NCBI GenBank assembly: GCA_017437345.1
Contig: JAFSBJ010000058.1
Location: 1 to 5,677 of the forward strand
Direction: 5' to 3'
Origin: Clostridia bacterium
Lineage (GTDB): Bacteria > Bacillota_A > Clostridia > UMGS1810
Length of the DNA: 5,677 nt
Shown one piece after another: positions 5,659 to 5,677 of the stretch. Positions within the stretch are counted from its first letter, which is position 1, and each line of letters begins with the position of its first letter. The notes beneath the pieces are model-generated. The model was not told the DNA's origin and did no database searches. It saw only the letters and a list, made by a program, of their open reading frames with translations. Both the position numbers and the translations under genes were made by a program.

Positions 5659-5677
5659 ATGAATATTCTTGTTATAA
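5659..5677 (+). CDS. ackA: Acetate kinase AckA, first codons only (continues beyond window)
   Basis: After AAGGTGG (5643-5649) and a nine-base gap, ATG opens a frame reading MNILVI before the window ends. Acetate kinases typically begin M-[KN]-[IV]-LVIN(A/C)GSSSLK, and the gene follows pta with no terminator in the 33-bp gap, the classic pta-ackA operon. AckA makes ATP and acetate from acetyl phosphate and ADP. Only six full codons are visible, so the call rests mostly on position and this short match. Confidence 0.8.

Overview
The window looks like a piece of a low-GC Firmicutes (class Clostridia) chromosome. The evidence is AT-rich intergenic DNA, strong Shine-Dalgarno sites, a tRNA gene without an encoded CCA end, the clostridial-type glutamate racemase and a single-domain Pta leading directly into acetate kinase, which is the acetate-forming branch of a fermenter. 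I cannot name a genus from the sequence alone.

Layout. Positions 1-435 (+) hold the 3' part of a KdpE-like OmpR/PhoB-family response regulator whose start lies outside the window. Ten bases after its stop, an SdpI-family six-helix membrane protein begins (446-1078, +). Positions 1079-1567 contain no intact protein gene but are not empty. They hold what may be a serine-recombinase C-terminal remnant (1079-1194), a 17-bp-stem bidirectional terminator (1212-1251), an intact tRNA-Pro(CGG) on the minus strand (1258-1331), a 23-bp copy of the 5' end of that tRNA (1406-1428), and a near-consensus minus-strand promoter (1446-1474). That promoter sits in front of the truncated copy and not the intact gene. 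Next comes an unrecognised, very AT-rich gene for a membrane-anchored or secreted protein (about 1568-2728, +). It ends tail to tail with murI (2739-3530, -), with a shared terminator between them. murI lies 29 bp downstream of a LacX-type aldose-1-epimerase-family gene (3560-4411, -), and the two probably form one operon. A divergent intergenic region (4412-4626) holds one promoter for each direction and a 14-bp direct repeat around the rightward start. Then come pta (4627-5625, +) and the first codons of ackA (5659 onward).

How the genes fit together. Pta and AckA convert acetyl-CoA to acetyl phosphate and then to acetate plus ATP. MurI supplies D-glutamate for peptidoglycan. The response regulator and SdpI-type protein may form a sensing and envelope-protection unit. 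The most unusual part is the tRNA-Pro neighbourhood. Its duplicated 5' end, displaced promoter and nearby recombinase-like fragment suggest a scar from integration and deletion, or from a decayed tandem duplication. I see no clear evidence of a complete new defence or mobile system in the window.
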